Assembly: GCF_051401765.1 (NCBI RefSeq) | Contig: NC_135073.1 | Coordinates: 3,906,001-3,970,000 of the forward strand | Reading direction: 5' to 3' | DNA: 64,000 nucleotides | Origin: Calliopsis andreniformis | Taxonomy: Eukaryota; Arthropoda; Insecta; Hymenoptera; Andrenidae | Part shown: positions 62,646-64,000 of the stretch, piece by piece | Layout of the letters: each line of letters begins with the position of its first letter | How positions within the stretch are numbered: the first letter of the stretch is position 1 | Notes under the pieces: model-generated | Database searches by the model: none | Told to the model about the DNA's origin: nothing | What the model saw: the letters and a program-made list of their open reading frames with translations, nothing else | Made by a program: the position numbers and the translations under genes

Positions 62646-63070
62646 CTTGTTCAGATTATTTAAGTTACTTGAATTCAAGCCACTTCAAGTATTCAAGTAC
62701 CCCGATGTCAAGCTTGTGTTCCCATAAGCTAAGTTACTTGGATTCAAGTGGTTTGAATTGAAAAATAACTTAAATTCAAGCTGTCAGACAAAAATAGTAA
62801 AAATGGTGTGGAAAAAAGTGATGCATCCTAGTTATTTCGTTATGTATTTGTCAAACAAGACATGCACTTTTGACAGCTTTCTTGACGTTCACGTGTTCGT
62901 TGATTTGCTTGAAAATATGGTATAGTAAACACCATGGCATACATCAATCAATGTATATTTCAAGGCGAGGGAAAGTCAAGGCATCTAAAACATGTTCACA
63001 ATGGTCAAATTGCCCCAAATCACTTGCATTTAAACCACTTGAATTCAAGTAACTTAACTAATCTGACCAA
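62646..63070. mobile_element. Inverted-repeat MITE-like element (about 425 bp)
   Basis: The left end (from 62646) reads TTGTTCAGATTATTTAAGTT followed by ACTTGAATTCAAG. The right end (63038-63070) is the complement of TTGGTCAGATTAGTTAAGTT followed by ACTTGAATTCAAG: 33-bp arms with only two mismatches. Sub-terminal copies of (A)CTTGAATTCAAG- or TTCAAGT-type motifs recur at about 62680-62700, 62743-62785 and 63025-63050. The interior has no coding capacity. A target-site duplication is not clear, so the superfamily is open. Confidence 0.65.
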
Positions 63071-64000
63071 AGCTTAAGACGAGAAAACCATTTCCTTGTT
63101 GTATGCTCGTCAACTAAAATCGCAAGAAATTATGCACGCAATTCACAATTCGCAGTTACTCGATGACATGCAACTAATAAATGTTTCAAATTTTGTAAAA
63201 CTCACTGCGCCTACGCAATACGTACGCAATAGTGTATTTTTAATACTTAAGCTTAGTCATAGAATGCACTACTATTTGTCCTTCAAAAGATGGCCGAAAG
63301 ATTTTCCCTTTACCACTGAAAGAAGTACCCCCTCGCCTGAAGGTTCATTGTATACTCCGTCCTTCAGGTCCATGGATCCCCCTGTACATATACACTACAA
63401 ATGTTTCTAGTCACTTTCGCTGCACTGACTCCTTGTTTAAATTCAAAGAAAAGTATTGGGGACGTTTTTTCTGCTTAACATTCTACAATTTTTAACTTAT
63501 GATTAAAAAAAAGTTATTTAAATCAAAAAATCCCAAACGATCCAAAAGAGTAAGACTAAGCCTTTAATGATTATAAAATATTATAAAACTTCTTTTCTTG
63601 GACAAATTTTCATTAGAAAGAAAACTTTCTGTCAAATAGCAAAATGTGTATATCTAGCTAAAACAATTGTGGTCCCATCAACACTCTATTTTACACGGGA
63701 GACACTGAATAAGAGAGAGTGAGAGAGCATGTCAATGAAGTCAGTATCGTTTTAGTTATCCGTACAAGCAAAGCTAGTCTAAAAGCTAACGAAACTACAT
63801 CACTTTTCAAGAAAACAATTAAGTTGTGACATATGGTTCCTTTAACACTTTTTATTCTATTATTTAAAAACAGAATAATGAAAAATGTAACATTAAATAC
63901 GTAGGTCAAAGTTAATTCCTTTAATATAATTTCCATTACACCAGAGAAGTAGGATTCATCTGGGATAATCATTTATCACCATTTAATTTTCGTACACACT
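63071..64000. other. Intergenic to the right edge; nothing recognised
   Basis: A frame of about 100 codons at 63096-63410 and a minus-strand one at 63691-63972 lack protein-like features. A short GA-rich run sits near 63712-63730. No RNA gene is seen. Confidence 0.4.

Noticed and set aside
1..64000. CRISPR arrays, rRNA genes, operons or ribosome-binding sites
   Set aside because: The window is eukaryotic with spliceosomal introns; no regularly spaced repeats or rRNA-like blocks were seen.

Overview
This is a window of insect nuclear DNA, most likely from a hymenopteran (bee, wasp or ant). It is very AT-rich, gene-poor and full of introns. The identifiable protein is a Numb orthologue whose long introns contain Tc1/mariner-type transposon relics of a kind common in ants and bees. 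The species cannot be named from the sequence alone.

Layout. (1) Positions 1-1260: the first exon of a minus-strand gene that leaves the window on the left. It has a TATA box, a good start context, a 16-residue hydrophobic signal-like peptide and a perfect splice donor. (2) Positions 1.25-20 kb: AT-rich intergenic DNA with no supportable gene. It holds three copies of an unusual short element built from GACGTC/TTAAGACGTC palindromes (12241-12540, 12548-12807, and 13882-14260 inverted), a 24-bp perfect palindrome and a diverged two-copy direct repeat. (3) Positions 20.04-22.7 kb: a GC-richer block, probably the numb promoter and leader. (4) Positions 22635-52827, plus strand: the complete numb gene. 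Nine coding exons splice in consistent phase into 664 codons. Intron 1 is 23.4 kb and carries two internally deleted transposons, many short GC-rich islands and a 26-A tract. Intron 6 carries a candidate 21-nt microexon and a decayed transposase. (5) Positions 52.83-58.38 kb: numb 3' UTR and intergenic DNA. (6) Positions 58417-58779 and 60123-61350, plus strand: two small two-exon genes for cysteine/proline-rich proteins (98 and 130 aa). They share a signature but have different intron positions. I do not recognise the family. (7) Positions 61.4-64 kb: intergenic DNA with a 425-bp inverted-repeat element.

How the genes work. Numb is a membrane-associated endocytic adaptor that antagonises Notch and is inherited asymmetrically in neural lineages. 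The model keeps the N-terminal myristoylation-type start, the basic aPKC-target segment, the PTB domain, two NPF motifs and a DPF motif. The possible alternative first exon, internal start, microexon and retained last intron would each change a defined part of the protein. The Cys/Pro-rich pair and the secreted-protein exon have no evident functional link to numb. All exon joins were made by eye from splice signals, reading phase and recall of Numb proteins; no search or alignment was run.
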